Made by a program: the position numbers and the translations under genes
Shown: positions 51,363 to 59,010 of the stretch, piece after piece
How positions within the stretch are numbered: the first letter of the stretch is position 1
Layout: the number at the start of each line of letters is the position of its first letter
DNA from: Arthrobacter sp. PvP023
GTDB taxonomy: Bacteria; Actinomycetota; Actinomycetes; Actinomycetales; Micrococcaceae
Assembly: GCF_017832975.1 (NCBI RefSeq)
Contig: NZ_JAFIBI010000001.1
Location: 4,340,001 to 4,404,000, forward strand
Direction of reading: 5' to 3'
Length of the DNA stretch: 64,000 bases
The notes under the pieces: generated by a model
Seen by the model: only the letters and a program-made list of their open reading frames with translations
Databases searched by the model: none
What the model was told of the DNA's origin: nothing

Positions 51363-52474
51363 GCACCTCCACGAAGAGAGGCCCGGTGGGCGTCGCCGTC
51401 ATCGGCGCCGGCAACATCAGCAAGCAGTACCTGGACAACCTGACGGTGTTCCCGGACCTGAAGGTCCACGTCATCGCCGACCTGTTCGAGGACGCCGCGG
51501 CCGCCCGGGCAAAGGAATACGGAATCGCCGAGTCCGGCGGGGTGGAAGCCGCCCTGAACCATCCCGACGTCGAAATCATCGTCAACCTGACCATCCCGGC
51601 CGCGCACGTGGAGGTAGCCACCGCGGCCGTCAACGCCGGCAAGCACGTCTGGACCGAGAAGCCGTTCTCGCTGGACCGCGAATCCGGGCTGGGGCTGCTC
51701 AAGGCCGCCGACGCCGCGGGGCTGCGGCTCGGCTGCGCCCCGGACACGTTCCTCGGCGCGGGGCTGCAGACCGCCCGGCGGATCATCGAACGCGGCGACA
51801 TCGGCACCCCGCTGACCGCCATGACCACGTTCCAGACCCCCGGCCCGGAGTCCTGGCACCCGAACCCGGCGTTCCTCTTCCAGTACGGCGCCGGTCCCCT
51901 GTTCGACATGGGCCCGTATTACCTCACCGCGCTGGTCCAGACCTTCGGGTCCGTCCGCAAGGTGGCGGCGATCGGTTCCAAGTCCAAGGAAGTCCGGGTC
52001 ATCGGTTCCGGCCCCAAACTGGGCGAGGTATTCACGGTCGAGGTCCCCACCCATGTGTCCGCGATGGCCCAGTTCGAGGGCGGCCAGTCCTCGCACAGCG
52101 TCTTCTCCTTCGAGTCGCCGCGGCAGCGGATGGGCTTCGTGGAGATCACCGGCACGGAAGCCACCATCTCCCTCCCGGATCCCAACTATTTCGACGGCGA
52201 CGTGCGGCTCTGGCGCGCCGGGGATGAAGAGTGGACCGTCATTCCCGCCACCGGCCCGTCCAACGGCCGCGGCATGGGTGTGCTGGACATGGCCCGGTCC
52301 ATCCGGGCCGGGGTTCCGCACCGCGCCACCGGCAACCTCGCCTACCACGTGCTGGACACCATGGTCTCGATTTCCGAATCCGTGGAATCCGGCACGTTTG
52401 TCAACGTCGAAAGCTCCGCGCCCGCGTCCCCGGCCCTCCCCGAGGACTGGAACCCCACCGCTTCCACTCTCTAG
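51359..52474 (+). CDS. Gfo/Idh/MocA family oxidoreductase (second of three)
   Basis: 371 residues. Rossmann motif GVAVIGAGNISKQYLDNLTV, EKP signature VWTEKPFSLDRESG, and FDMGPYYLTALVQTFGSV where other members carry a catalytic histidine; here the position reads Tyr (GPYY). That substitution is typical of one subgroup. It is translationally coupled to the small TIM-barrel gene. The C-terminal domain contains the expected open beta-sheet (SHSVFSFESPRQRMGFVEIT). Substrate unknown. Confidence 0.88.
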   Translation: MSTSTKRGPVGVAVIGAGNISKQYLDNLTVFPDLKVHVIADLFEDAAAARAKEYGIAESGGVEAALNHPDVEIIVNLTIPAAHVEVATAAVNAGKHVWTEKPFSLDRESGLGLLKAADAAGLRLGCAPDTFLGAGLQTARRIIERGDIGTPLTAMTTFQTPGPESWHPNPAFLFQYGAGPLFDMGPYYLTALVQTFGSVRKVAAIGSKSKEVRVIGSGPKLGEVFTVEVPTHVSAMAQFEGGQSSHSVFSFESPRQRMGFVEITGTEATISLPDPNYFDGDVRLWRAGDEEWTVIPATGPSNGRGMGVLDMARSIRAGVPHRATGNLAYHVLDTMVSISESVESGTFVNVESSAPASPALPEDWNPTASTL

Positions 52475-52484
52475 GAATCACGCA

Positions 52485-53681
52485 ATGAACTCCCCCGAAA
52501 GCACGGACGGCACCAACCCGGACAACCCGCCGCTGGGTGTCGCGATGATCGGCTACGCGTTCATGGGCAAGGCCCACTCGAACGCCTGGCGCAACGTGGC
52601 CTCCTACTTCGACGTCCCGGCCTTCGAGCAAAAAGTGCTCGTGGGCCGGGACGCCGGGCAGGTCGCGGCGGCCGCGCAGAAGTACGGCTGGGCCGAGTCC
52701 GCGACGGACTGGCGCTCGGTCCTTGACCGGGACGACATCCACATCGTGGATATCTGCGCGCCGGGCTGGATGCATGCCGAGATTGCCATCGCGGCACTCG
52801 AGGCCGGCAAGCACGTCCTGGTCGAGAAGCCGCTGGCCAACACCCTCGCCGAAGCCGAAACCATGGCGGACGCTGCCCGGTCCGCCCGGGATCGCGGCGT
52901 GCAGTCGATGATCGGTTTCAACTACCGGCGGGTCCCGGCCCTGGCCCTCGCGAAGGAACTCATCACCGAAGGCCGGCTCGGGACGGTCCGGCACGTCCGC
53001 GCCGCCTACCTGCAGGACTGGCTGGTGGACGCCGACTCCCCCATGACGTGGCGGCTGAACAAGGAAACCGCCGGGTCCGGGGCGCTGGGCGACATCGCCT
53101 CACACGCGATTGACCAGGTCATGTTCCTGCTCGGCGGCACGGTCACCGAGGTGTCCGGCCGGCTGCACACCTTCGTTTCCCACCGCCCCGGAGCGGGCGG
53201 GCCGGAAGAGGTAACGGTCGACGACGCCGCCTGGGCCACGCTGACCCTGGACACCGGGACCATCGCCTCGGTGGAGGTCTCCCGCATGGCCACCGGGCAA
53301 AAGAACTCGCTCAAACTGGAGATCTACGGGGACAAGGGCTCCCTGCTCTTCGACCTTGAAGCCATCAACGAACTAGGCTTCCTGGACGCCACCGTCCCCG
53401 TCCGGGAGCAGGGGTTCCGGCGCATCCTGGTCAATGAACCTGAGCACCCGTACATGGCCGCCTGGTGGCCGCAAGGCCACGTGATCGGCTGGGAACACAC
53501 TTTCACCCACGAGATCCGGGACTTCCTGGCCGCAATCGACGGCGGCACCCCGCCGTCGCCGTCGTTCGAGGACGGACTGGCCGTCCAGCGCGTGCTGGCC
53601 GCCATCGAAGAATCCGCCAACGCCAAATCCTCCATCATCCAGCTCGCCACTTCCCCTGTCCCCGTTACCGAAGGAGCCTGA
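52485..53681 (+). CDS. Gfo/Idh/MocA oxidoreductase related to levoglucosan-type 3-dehydrogenases (third of three)
   Basis: 398 residues. MIGYAFMGKAHSNAWRN, DWRSVLDRDDIHIVDI, HAEIAIAALEAGKHVLVEKP, GFNYRRVPALALAKELI, AYLQDWLVDADSPMTWR and GSGALGDIASHAIDQ closely follow the pattern of actinobacterial levoglucosan dehydrogenase and its relatives, NAD enzymes that oxidise C3 of pyranosides. The catalytic Lys (EKP) and His (ASHAID) are in place. ATG 52485 begins 10 nt after the previous stop. It is followed 1 nt later by the large TIM-barrel gene. Confidence 0.9.
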   Translation: MNSPESTDGTNPDNPPLGVAMIGYAFMGKAHSNAWRNVASYFDVPAFEQKVLVGRDAGQVAAAAQKYGWAESATDWRSVLDRDDIHIVDICAPGWMHAEIAIAALEAGKHVLVEKPLANTLAEAETMADAARSARDRGVQSMIGFNYRRVPALALAKELITEGRLGTVRHVRAAYLQDWLVDADSPMTWRLNKETAGSGALGDIASHAIDQVMFLLGGTVTEVSGRLHTFVSHRPGAGGPEEVTVDDAAWATLTLDTGTIASVEVSRMATGQKNSLKLEIYGDKGSLLFDLEAINELGFLDATVPVREQGFRRILVNEPEHPYMAAWWPQGHVIGWEHTFTHEIRDFLAAIDGGTPPSPSFEDGLAVQRVLAAIEESANAKSSIIQLATSPVPVTEGA

Positions 53682-53682
53682 C

Positions 53683-54684
53683 ATGCCCCGCCCGTACACC
53701 CTGTTCACCGGCCAGTGGGCCGACCTCCCTTTCGAGGAAGTCGCCCGCCTGGCCTCCGGCTGGGGCTACGACGGCCTCGAAATCGCCGTCTCCGGGGACC
53801 ACCTCGACGCCTGGCGCTGGGACGAACCCGGCTACGTCGAGTCCAAGCTCGCCGTCCTGGAGAAGTACAACCTGAAGGTCTGGGCCATCTCCAACCACCT
53901 CAAGGGCCAGGCCGTCTGCGATGACCCCATCGACTTCCGCCACGAAGCGATCGTCGGATCCAAGGTCTGGGGCGACGGCGACCCCGAAGGCGTCCGCACC
54001 CGCGCCGCCGAAGAAATGAAACACACCGCCCGGCTCGCCAAAGCCCTCGGTGTGGACACCGTCGTCGGATTCACCGGCTCCTCCATCTGGCAGTACGTCG
54101 CGATGTTCCCGCCCGTCCCCGAAAAGGTCATCGAGGCCGGCTACCAGGACTTCGCGGACAGGTGGAACCCCATCCTGGACGTCTTCGACGAATGCGGCGT
54201 CCGCTTCGCCCACGAAGTCCACCCCTCCGAGATCGCCTACGACTACTGGACCACCGTCCGCACCCTCGAAGCGATCGGCCACCGGCCCGCGTTCGGGCTG
54301 AACTGGGATCCGTCCCACTTCATGTGGCAGGGCATCGATCCCGTCTCCTTCATCTGGGACTTCAAGGACCGGATCTACCACGTGGACTGCAAGGACACCA
54401 AGCTCCGCCCCACCGGCCGGAACACCGTCATGGGCTCCCACCTGCCCTGGGGCGACCCGCGCCGGGGCTGGGACTTCGTCTCCGCAGGCCGCGGCGATGT
54501 GCCCTGGGAATCGTCCTTCCGGGCCCTCACCGCGATCGGCTACAACGGCCCCATCTCCGTCGAATGGGAAGACGCCGGCATGGACCGCCTCCACGGCGCC
54601 CCCGAAGCCCTCGCCGCCCTGAAGAAATTCGACTTCCCGCCGTCGAACACCTCCTTCGACGCCGCCTTCAGCAGCAAGGACTGA
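53683..54684 (+). CDS. Sugar isomerase/epimerase-like TIM-barrel protein (large)
   Basis: 333 residues. Barrel residues likely to bind a divalent metal are in GWGYDGLEIAVSGDHLD, FAHEVHPSEIAYDYW, GLNWDPSHFMWQGID, YHVDCKDTKL and ISVEWEDAG. The sequence belongs to an actinobacterial group commonly found beside Gfo/Idh dehydrogenases, where elimination or isomerisation of 3-keto sugars is a likely role. SD AAGGAG precedes ATG 53683 by 6 nt. It is the last intact gene of the operon; a family 2 repeat and a DUF1080 remnant follow. Confidence 0.88.
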   Translation: MPRPYTLFTGQWADLPFEEVARLASGWGYDGLEIAVSGDHLDAWRWDEPGYVESKLAVLEKYNLKVWAISNHLKGQAVCDDPIDFRHEAIVGSKVWGDGDPEGVRTRAAEEMKHTARLAKALGVDTVVGFTGSSIWQYVAMFPPVPEKVIEAGYQDFADRWNPILDVFDECGVRFAHEVHPSEIAYDYWTTVRTLEAIGHRPAFGLNWDPSHFMWQGIDPVSFIWDFKDRIYHVDCKDTKLRPTGRNTVMGSHLPWGDPRRGWDFVSAGRGDVPWESSFRALTAIGYNGPISVEWEDAGMDRLHGAPEALAALKKFDFPPSNTSFDAAFSSKD

Positions 54685-54694
54685 CCCACCCCGA

Positions 54695-54759
54695 GGAGTT
54701 TTTGTCCAGATAACGCGAGCAAAAGTGCCTTTTGGGGACGTTATCTGGACAAAAACTCC
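54695..54759. repeat. Family 2 inverted repeat, first copy
   Basis: Perfect 21-bp inverted arms (54695-54715 and 54739-54759) with core TTTTTGTCCAGATAACG, 23-nt loop. It lies between the large TIM-barrel gene and the DUF1080 remnant. A second copy lies at 57149-57207. Confidence 0.9.
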
Positions 54760-54783
54760 AAGGAACAGCAAAGGAATCGACAG

Positions 54784-54866
54784 ATGCACAAGCCACTGAA
54801 CAGCGCTGACGGCAAGAACGGTTTCGTCCGCTGTTCGACGGCGCGAGCCTGGCCGGAGCTCTGAGC
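54784..54866 (+). pseudogene. DUF1080 (3-keto-disaccharide hydrolase family) N-terminal remnant
   Basis: An AAAGGAATCGACAG ribosome site precedes ATG 54784, which opens MHKPLNSADGKNGFV. One base appears lost in the run after GTTTCGTC; in the shifted frame the sequence continues PLFDGASLAG (54828-54857), the opening signature of DUF1080 proteins (usually GFVPLFDGKSLxGW). Homology then stops and the same frame runs directly into the TolB-like gene. So the gene lost a base and almost all of its body. Its position at the end of a Gfo/Idh operon is typical for intact DUF1080 genes. Confidence 0.65.
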
Positions 54867-55736
54867 ATGCTGCGAACCTTCCGGCCCGGCCAGCGCTGCG
54901 AGGTCTGGATTGCGTCCGTCACCGGCGAGCGCGAGCTGGTGTTCACATCCAACGATGTACTCCTGGAAGCGCCCAACTGGACCCTCGACGGCCGTTTACT
55001 GGTCCTCAACGGGGACGGTGCACTGTGGCGGTTCGACCTGGGCAGCCGGACACTCAGCCAAGTCCCGCTCATCGGCATCCCGGACCTCAACAACGATCAC
55101 GTCCTTGCCCCGGACGGAAACAACATCTTCCTCTCGGCCAACGACGGCCACATCTATCGTGCCGCTCTTTCCGGAGGCCGGGCCACCCGCCTCACCGAGG
55201 ACGACGGCTCCTTCCACTTCCTCCACGGCGTCAGCCCGGACGGTAAGGAGCTGGCCTACGTCGGCATCCAGTCAGGCGACTTTACGCAGCCCGGCCGGCT
55301 CATGACAATACCGTCCGACGGCGGCACAACCGCCGCGGTTGATGTCGGCCCCGGCCACTGCGACGGTCCCGAATATTCGCCGGACGGACAGTGGCTGTAC
55401 CTCAACACGGAGTCCTTCACGTCGCGTCCCGGCCATGCCCAGCTTGCCCGGGTGCAGGTTGACGGGACCGGGTTCGAACGGCTCCTCGAGTCCGCCACCG
55501 TCGACTGGTTCCCGCACCTCTCCCCCGATGGAGAGCTGGCGAGCTACATCCGTTTCCCCGGCGGGACCGAAGGCCATCCCGCGGACCTGCCGGTCGACGT
55601 CGTGCTGGTCTCCACCGGCGACTGGACCGCACCGCTGCAGACGTGGCCGCTGTTCGGCGGCCAGGGAACGCTGAACGTCAACAGTTGGTCGCCGGACTCC
55701 GCCCGTTTCGCGTACGTCGCGTACCCCGTCAGCTGA
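54867..55736 (+). CDS. TolB-like beta-propeller protein
   Basis: 289 residues, cytoplasmic, without a signal peptide. PD40-type repeats are visible: LLEAPNWTLDGRLLVLNGDG, DHVLAPDGNNIFLSANDG, FLHGVSPDGKELAYVGIQSG, GPEYSPDGQWLYLNTESF, WFPHLSPDGELASYIRFPGG and NVNSWSPDSARFAYVAYPVS. The function is unknown; such genes often lie in sugar-degradation clusters. ATG 54867 has GGAG 8 nt upstream, but the frame is open leftward into the DUF1080 remnant, so the original N-terminus may have been lost in that fusion. Confidence 0.75.
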   Translation: MLRTFRPGQRCEVWIASVTGERELVFTSNDVLLEAPNWTLDGRLLVLNGDGALWRFDLGSRTLSQVPLIGIPDLNNDHVLAPDGNNIFLSANDGHIYRAALSGGRATRLTEDDGSFHFLHGVSPDGKELAYVGIQSGDFTQPGRLMTIPSDGGTTAAVDVGPGHCDGPEYSPDGQWLYLNTESFTSRPGHAQLARVQVDGTGFERLLESATVDWFPHLSPDGELASYIRFPGGTEGHPADLPVDVVLVSTGDWTAPLQTWPLFGGQGTLNVNSWSPDSARFAYVAYPVS

Positions 55737-55764
55737 CGGCGGCCGGGGAACTAGAGTTTTGGGC

Positions 55765-56322
55765 ATGACGCACACCATCCGCAAAGCGACAGCGGACGAC
55801 GCCGGGCAGCTGGCCGCGCTCGCCGCTGTCACCTTCCCGCTGGCCTGCCCGCCGGAATCCTCCCCGGACGATATCGCCGCGCACCTGGCGAACACCCTTA
55901 GCGAGGCAAAGTTCCACGGCTACCTGGCCGACCCGGACATTACGGTCCTCGTAATCGATTCCGGCGGCGACCTCCGCGGCTACAGCATGCTCGTGGACCG
56001 TCCGGCCGGCGACCGGGACGTTGCGGCCGCACTGACCATCCTGCCGTCGGCCGAGCTCAGCAAATGCTACGTCCACCCGGACCACCACGGGCTGGGTGCC
56101 GCAGCAGAGCTGATGTACGCCAGCTTGGACGCGGCCGCAGCTTCAGGTGCCCGCGGGATGTGGCTGGGGGTCAACAGCCAGAACGCCAAAGCCATCCGTT
56201 TCTACGAGAAGTCAGGTTTCCGGAAAGTCGGCACCAAGTCGTTCACCCTGGGAACCACGGTGGAACACGACTTCGTCATGGAGAGGGCAGTCCCCCGCTC
56301 CGAAACGCGAACGGACAGTTGA
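55765..56322 (+). CDS. GNAT family N-acetyltransferase
   Basis: 185 residues. THTIRKATADDAGQLAALAA is the GNAT N-terminus; the acetyl-CoA site reads LSKCYVHPDHHGLGAAAELM with the Q/R-x-x-G-x-G/A-like loop (HHGLGA), and NAKAIRFYEKSGFRKVG is the conserved C-terminal helix and strand. Substrate unknown. ATG 55765 was chosen over TTG 55759; AGAGTT at 55753-55758 may be a leaderless -10. It stands alone between the TolB-like and FrnE-like genes. Confidence 0.88.
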   Translation: MTHTIRKATADDAGQLAALAAVTFPLACPPESSPDDIAAHLANTLSEAKFHGYLADPDITVLVIDSGGDLRGYSMLVDRPAGDRDVAAALTILPSAELSKCYVHPDHHGLGAAAELMYASLDAAAASGARGMWLGVNSQNAKAIRFYEKSGFRKVGTKSFTLGTTVEHDFVMERAVPRSETRTDS

Positions 56323-56400
56323 GGCCCCGCCCGCCACAGGGTGAGCCACATGACATGCCGCAAGGGGAATGGAACCGGCGGGAGCAGGGTTGTTGCCAGC

Positions 56401-57126
56401 ATGAAGATTGAGATCTGGTCCGACGTCGCCTGCCCCTGGTGCTACATCGGCAAGCGCCGTTTCGAAGCAGCCCTGGCCGAATTCCCGCACCGCGATTCCG
56501 TGGAGGTGCAGTGGCGCAGCTACCAGCTCGATCCCGGCCTGCCCGAGCACTACGACGGCACGGAACTGGACTACCTCAGCACCCGCAAGGGCATGGCCCC
56601 GGCGCAGGTCTCACAGATGTTCGAACATGTGGCGGAGCAGGCCAGGGGCGAAGGGCTCAACTACCGGTTCGACACCGTAGTGGTCGCCAACAGCTTCACG
56701 GCACACCGGCTGATCCACCTGGCCGCCGCGCACGGCAAGCAGGACGCCGCCAAGGAGCGCCTCCTCAGCGATCACTTTGAGCACGGCAAGGATATCGGCA
56801 GCCGGGAGTACCTCACCTCCTTGGGCCAGGATCTGGGAATCGACGCCGGGGAGCTGGCTGAGCTGTTCACCACGGACAAGTACGCCGAGGACGTCCGGTT
56901 CGACTTCGAAGAAGGCCGCGCCCTCGGCATCAGCGGCGTGCCGTTCTTCGTGATCGACCGGAAGTTCGGGCTCTCCGGCGCCCAGCCGTCGGCGATGTTC
57001 AGCCAGGCGCTCAACCAGGCGTGGCAGGAGAAACAGCCCCTCGTCATGGCCGGCACCGGCGCCCCGGGCAGCGAGGGAAGCGAAGGCACCGCGGGAGCGT
57101 GCGGCCCGGACGGCTGCTCGGTCTGA
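56401..57126 (+). CDS. DsbA-family oxidoreductase (FrnE-like)
   Basis: 241 residues, cytoplasmic. The thioredoxin-fold active site CPWC is at residues 11-14 (WSDVACPWCYIGKRRFE) and the cis-proline segment is GISGVPFFVIDRKFGLSGAQ. FrnE proteins are dithiol oxidoreductases linked to oxidative stress and polyketide pathways. The extreme C-terminus, CGPDGCSV after an Ala/Gly/Glu linker, adds a second cysteine pair, which may serve as an internal shuttle. The start is ATG 56401. Confidence 0.9.
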   Translation: MKIEIWSDVACPWCYIGKRRFEAALAEFPHRDSVEVQWRSYQLDPGLPEHYDGTELDYLSTRKGMAPAQVSQMFEHVAEQARGEGLNYRFDTVVVANSFTAHRLIHLAAAHGKQDAAKERLLSDHFEHGKDIGSREYLTSLGQDLGIDAGELAELFTTDKYAEDVRFDFEEGRALGISGVPFFVIDRKFGLSGAQPSAMFSQALNQAWQEKQPLVMAGTGAPGSEGSEGTAGACGPDGCSV

Positions 57127-57148
57127 CGCGCCCCTGGGTAACCCCGGG

Positions 57149-57207
57149 TTTTTGTCCAGATAATGTGGCCAACCCACGTCTGGCTCGCGTTATCTGGACA
57201 AAAACTC
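57149..57207. repeat. Family 2 inverted repeat, second copy
   Basis: TTTTTGTCCAGATAA (57149-57163) is perfectly inverted at 57190-57204 with a 26-nt loop. It shares its core with 54695-54759; the loops differ. It lies between the FrnE-like gene and tetR. Confidence 0.9.
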
Positions 57208-57221
57208 GAATAGGTTTGCTG

Positions 57222-57244
57222 ACAGATCACTGTAAAGTGTCTGT
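57222..57244 (+). promoter_or_regulatory. tetR operator overlapping a leaderless promoter
   Basis: ACAGATCACT (57222-57231) and AGTGTCTGT (57236-57244) form a near-perfect inverted repeat ending at the base before ATG 57245. The -10-like TAAAGT (57233-57238) lies inside it, 6 nt before the start codon, with TAGGTT (57211-57216) as a possible -35. Autorepression is likely. Confidence 0.6.
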
Positions 57245-57868
57245 ATGCCTAGGATTTCGGCCGCCACGAATGCTGCCCAACGAGCCGAGACCCAACGCCG
57301 CATCCTGACCGGCTTCGGCGAACTCCTCTTCACCCACGGCCTGCCCGGGCTGACAATGACGGATGTCGCCCGCCATGCCGGCATCGGCCGCACCGCCGTG
57401 TACAACTACTACGCGGACATCGAAGAGCTGCTGATCGCCTACGCGCTGGATGAAACCGAGCGCTTCCTCGACGGTCTGCGGGAGTCCCTGCAGTCATTGG
57501 AGAACCCGGTGGAACGCCTGGCGCTCTACGTCCGCGCGCAGGTGGAGGACCTCAGCCGCCGCCACCTGCCGCCGGGTCCGGCCATGGCCGCCGTGCTCTC
57601 GCCGTCGTCCTTTTCCAAGCTCGCGGACCACGTGGGCGAACTGAGCCTCCTCCTGCAGGACATCCTGCGCGATGCGATGGCAGAGGGCTACCTGCCCCCG
57701 GCTGACATTGCGCAATTGGCCCAGCTCATCCATGGCACGCTGTCCTCCAGTGCCGCGCGCGGCGACGGCACACCCGAAGCGGTGCTCCGCACCGTCCGTT
57801 TCATCCAGCTGGGCGCGGGCGCACGGTTTGACGACGACGGCCGTCCTGTCAGGCTCAGCCAGCCGTAG
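57245..57868 (+). CDS. TetR family transcriptional regulator
   Basis: 207 residues. The HTH is canonical (RAETQRRILTGFGELLFTHG, then HAGIGRTAVYNYYADIEELL). The helical ligand domain contains DLSRRHLPPGPAMAAVLSPS, and the C-terminus is TVRFIQLGAGARFDDDGRP. No adjacent gene is an obvious target, since the next gene is convergent, so it may be self-controlling and act elsewhere. The start at ATG 57245 directly follows the operator and is leaderless by sequence. Confidence 0.88.
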   Translation: MPRISAATNAAQRAETQRRILTGFGELLFTHGLPGLTMTDVARHAGIGRTAVYNYYADIEELLIAYALDETERFLDGLRESLQSLENPVERLALYVRAQVEDLSRRHLPPGPAMAAVLSPSSFSKLADHVGELSLLLQDILRDAMAEGYLPPADIAQLAQLIHGTLSSSAARGDGTPEAVLRTVRFIQLGAGARFDDDGRPVRLSQP

Positions 57869-57907
57869 GCGGCCCATCCGGATCCAGCCACCAGGCCGCG
57901 GCCCGGC

Positions 57908-58573
57908 TCAGCCTGCTTTGGGGATCACCGGCCACTTGGCGCTGTCCACGATCCGGCGGCTCTCGCGGGGGCAGCTGAGCTGGCCGGGCGTCTGGTCCAC
58001 GAGGCCCGGAGCGACTAATTCCTTGAATTCACTGGTCAGGATCACATCCACGCTGCCGTCCGAACGGCCGTCCTGGAAGTAGTCCGATTTGGGAAGGTTC
58101 CGCTGGACACTGAAAGCGGCCGACTGGCCCGCCGCCCCGGACACCACCGCGGCCACGCCCCTGTAACCGGACTGGGTGTTGTCCACGGCGGCCACCGCGA
58201 ATTTCCTGGCCAGGAACTCGTCGGCCACGGAACGGGCCAGGCCCGGCCGGTTGGTGGCGTTGTAGACGTTGAGGCTGACCTTCTCGTTCGGGGTGTAATC
58301 GAACGTGGTTGTGGGACACGCGGAAGCGGCAGACTGGCTACGCTCCGCCGTCGGGATCTTGATCTGTCCGTTCATGATGGCCAGCGCCACGATGATCGCG
58401 GAGATGATCAGCCCCAACAGCAGAACCAGCACCACGCCGTGCAGGATTCGCCGGCGCAGCCGGACGGGGTCTTCCGCGGTGTCGTCCGGCTCCACGAACG
58501 TGGCCCTGAGCTCCGATCCGGAGACGACGCGGTGCCCGTGCAGGACCGTGATGTCCTTGGGTTTCCTAGCCAT
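57908..58573 (-). CDS. LytR C-terminal domain (LytR_C) membrane protein
   Basis: 221 residues. A cytoplasmic N-terminus of about 45 residues and one membrane segment (ILHGVVLVLLLGLIISAIIV) precede an external domain of 130 residues. That domain matches LytR_C: VSLNVYNATNRPGLARSVAD, FLARKFAVAAVDNT, VDVILTSEFKELV. Such proteins accompany cell-wall ligases but lack the LCP catalytic domain. The start overlaps the stop of the upstream small gene by 8 nt, a conserved actinobacterial pair. Confidence 0.87.
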   Translation of the reverse strand: MARKPKDITVLHGHRVVSGSELRATFVEPDDTAEDPVRLRRRILHGVVLVLLLGLIISAIIVALAIMNGQIKIPTAERSQSAASACPTTTFDYTPNEKVSLNVYNATNRPGLARSVADEFLARKFAVAAVDNTQSGYRGVAAVVSGAAGQSAAFSVQRNLPKSDYFQDGRSDGSVDVILTSEFKELVAPGLVDQTPGQLSCPRESRRIVDSAKWPVIPKAG

Positions 58574-58865
58574 CTATCACCAGCACACGGGCGTGGATGG
58601 CGGTGCGCTGATGCAGTGCGGTCCGGACGGCACGGTGCAGCCCGTCCTCGAGGTACAGGGTTCCGCGGTACTGCACCACGTGGGGAAAGAGGTCGCCGAA
58701 GAACGTGGAGTCCTCCGCCAGGAGAGCCTCGAGGTCGAGGGTGCGCTTGGTGGTCACGAGCTCGTCGAGCCGGACGGGACGCGGCGGAAGGGCAGCCCAT
58801 TCCTTCGGGGTGTTGTAACCATGGTCGGGGTAAGGGCGTCCCTCGCCCACAGCTTTGAATATCAC
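58566..58865 (-). CDS. Conserved actinobacterial protein with DGLHR motif (often named VapB-like)
   Basis: 99 residues from GTG 58865. Conserved segments are VGEGRPYPDHG, PPRPVRLDELVTTKRTLDLE, EDSTFFGDLFPHVVQYRGTL and YLEDGLHRAVRTAL. The DGLHR motif recalls ParB/sulfiredoxin-type nucleotide-binding folds. Databases tend to label relatives VapB antitoxin, but no PIN toxin is adjacent and the partner is the LytR_C gene. TAGGCT (58877-58872) ends exactly 6 nt before the GTG, indicating a leaderless message. Function unknown. Confidence 0.8.
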   Translation of the reverse strand: MIFKAVGEGRPYPDHGYNTPKEWAALPPRPVRLDELVTTKRTLDLEALLAEDSTFFGDLFPHVVQYRGTLYLEDGLHRAVRTALHQRTAIHARVLVIDG

Positions 58866-59010
58866 CCTGCAAGCCTAAGGATGTTGCCCGCCCAAGGGAA
58901 CGAATGACCCCACACAGTTCCAAGGTTGTAGCCAAACAGTGACCATTGGCTGCCCGCGGGACGCAAGCAACATTCTGCGCCGGACCTGCCCGGACTGAGA
59001 GAATGGAGCC

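Noticed and set aside
58566..58865. VapB antitoxin of a type II toxin-antitoxin system
   Set aside because: No PIN-domain or other toxin gene adjoins it; the partner is a LytR_C membrane protein and the motif pattern is ParB-like rather than antitoxin-like.
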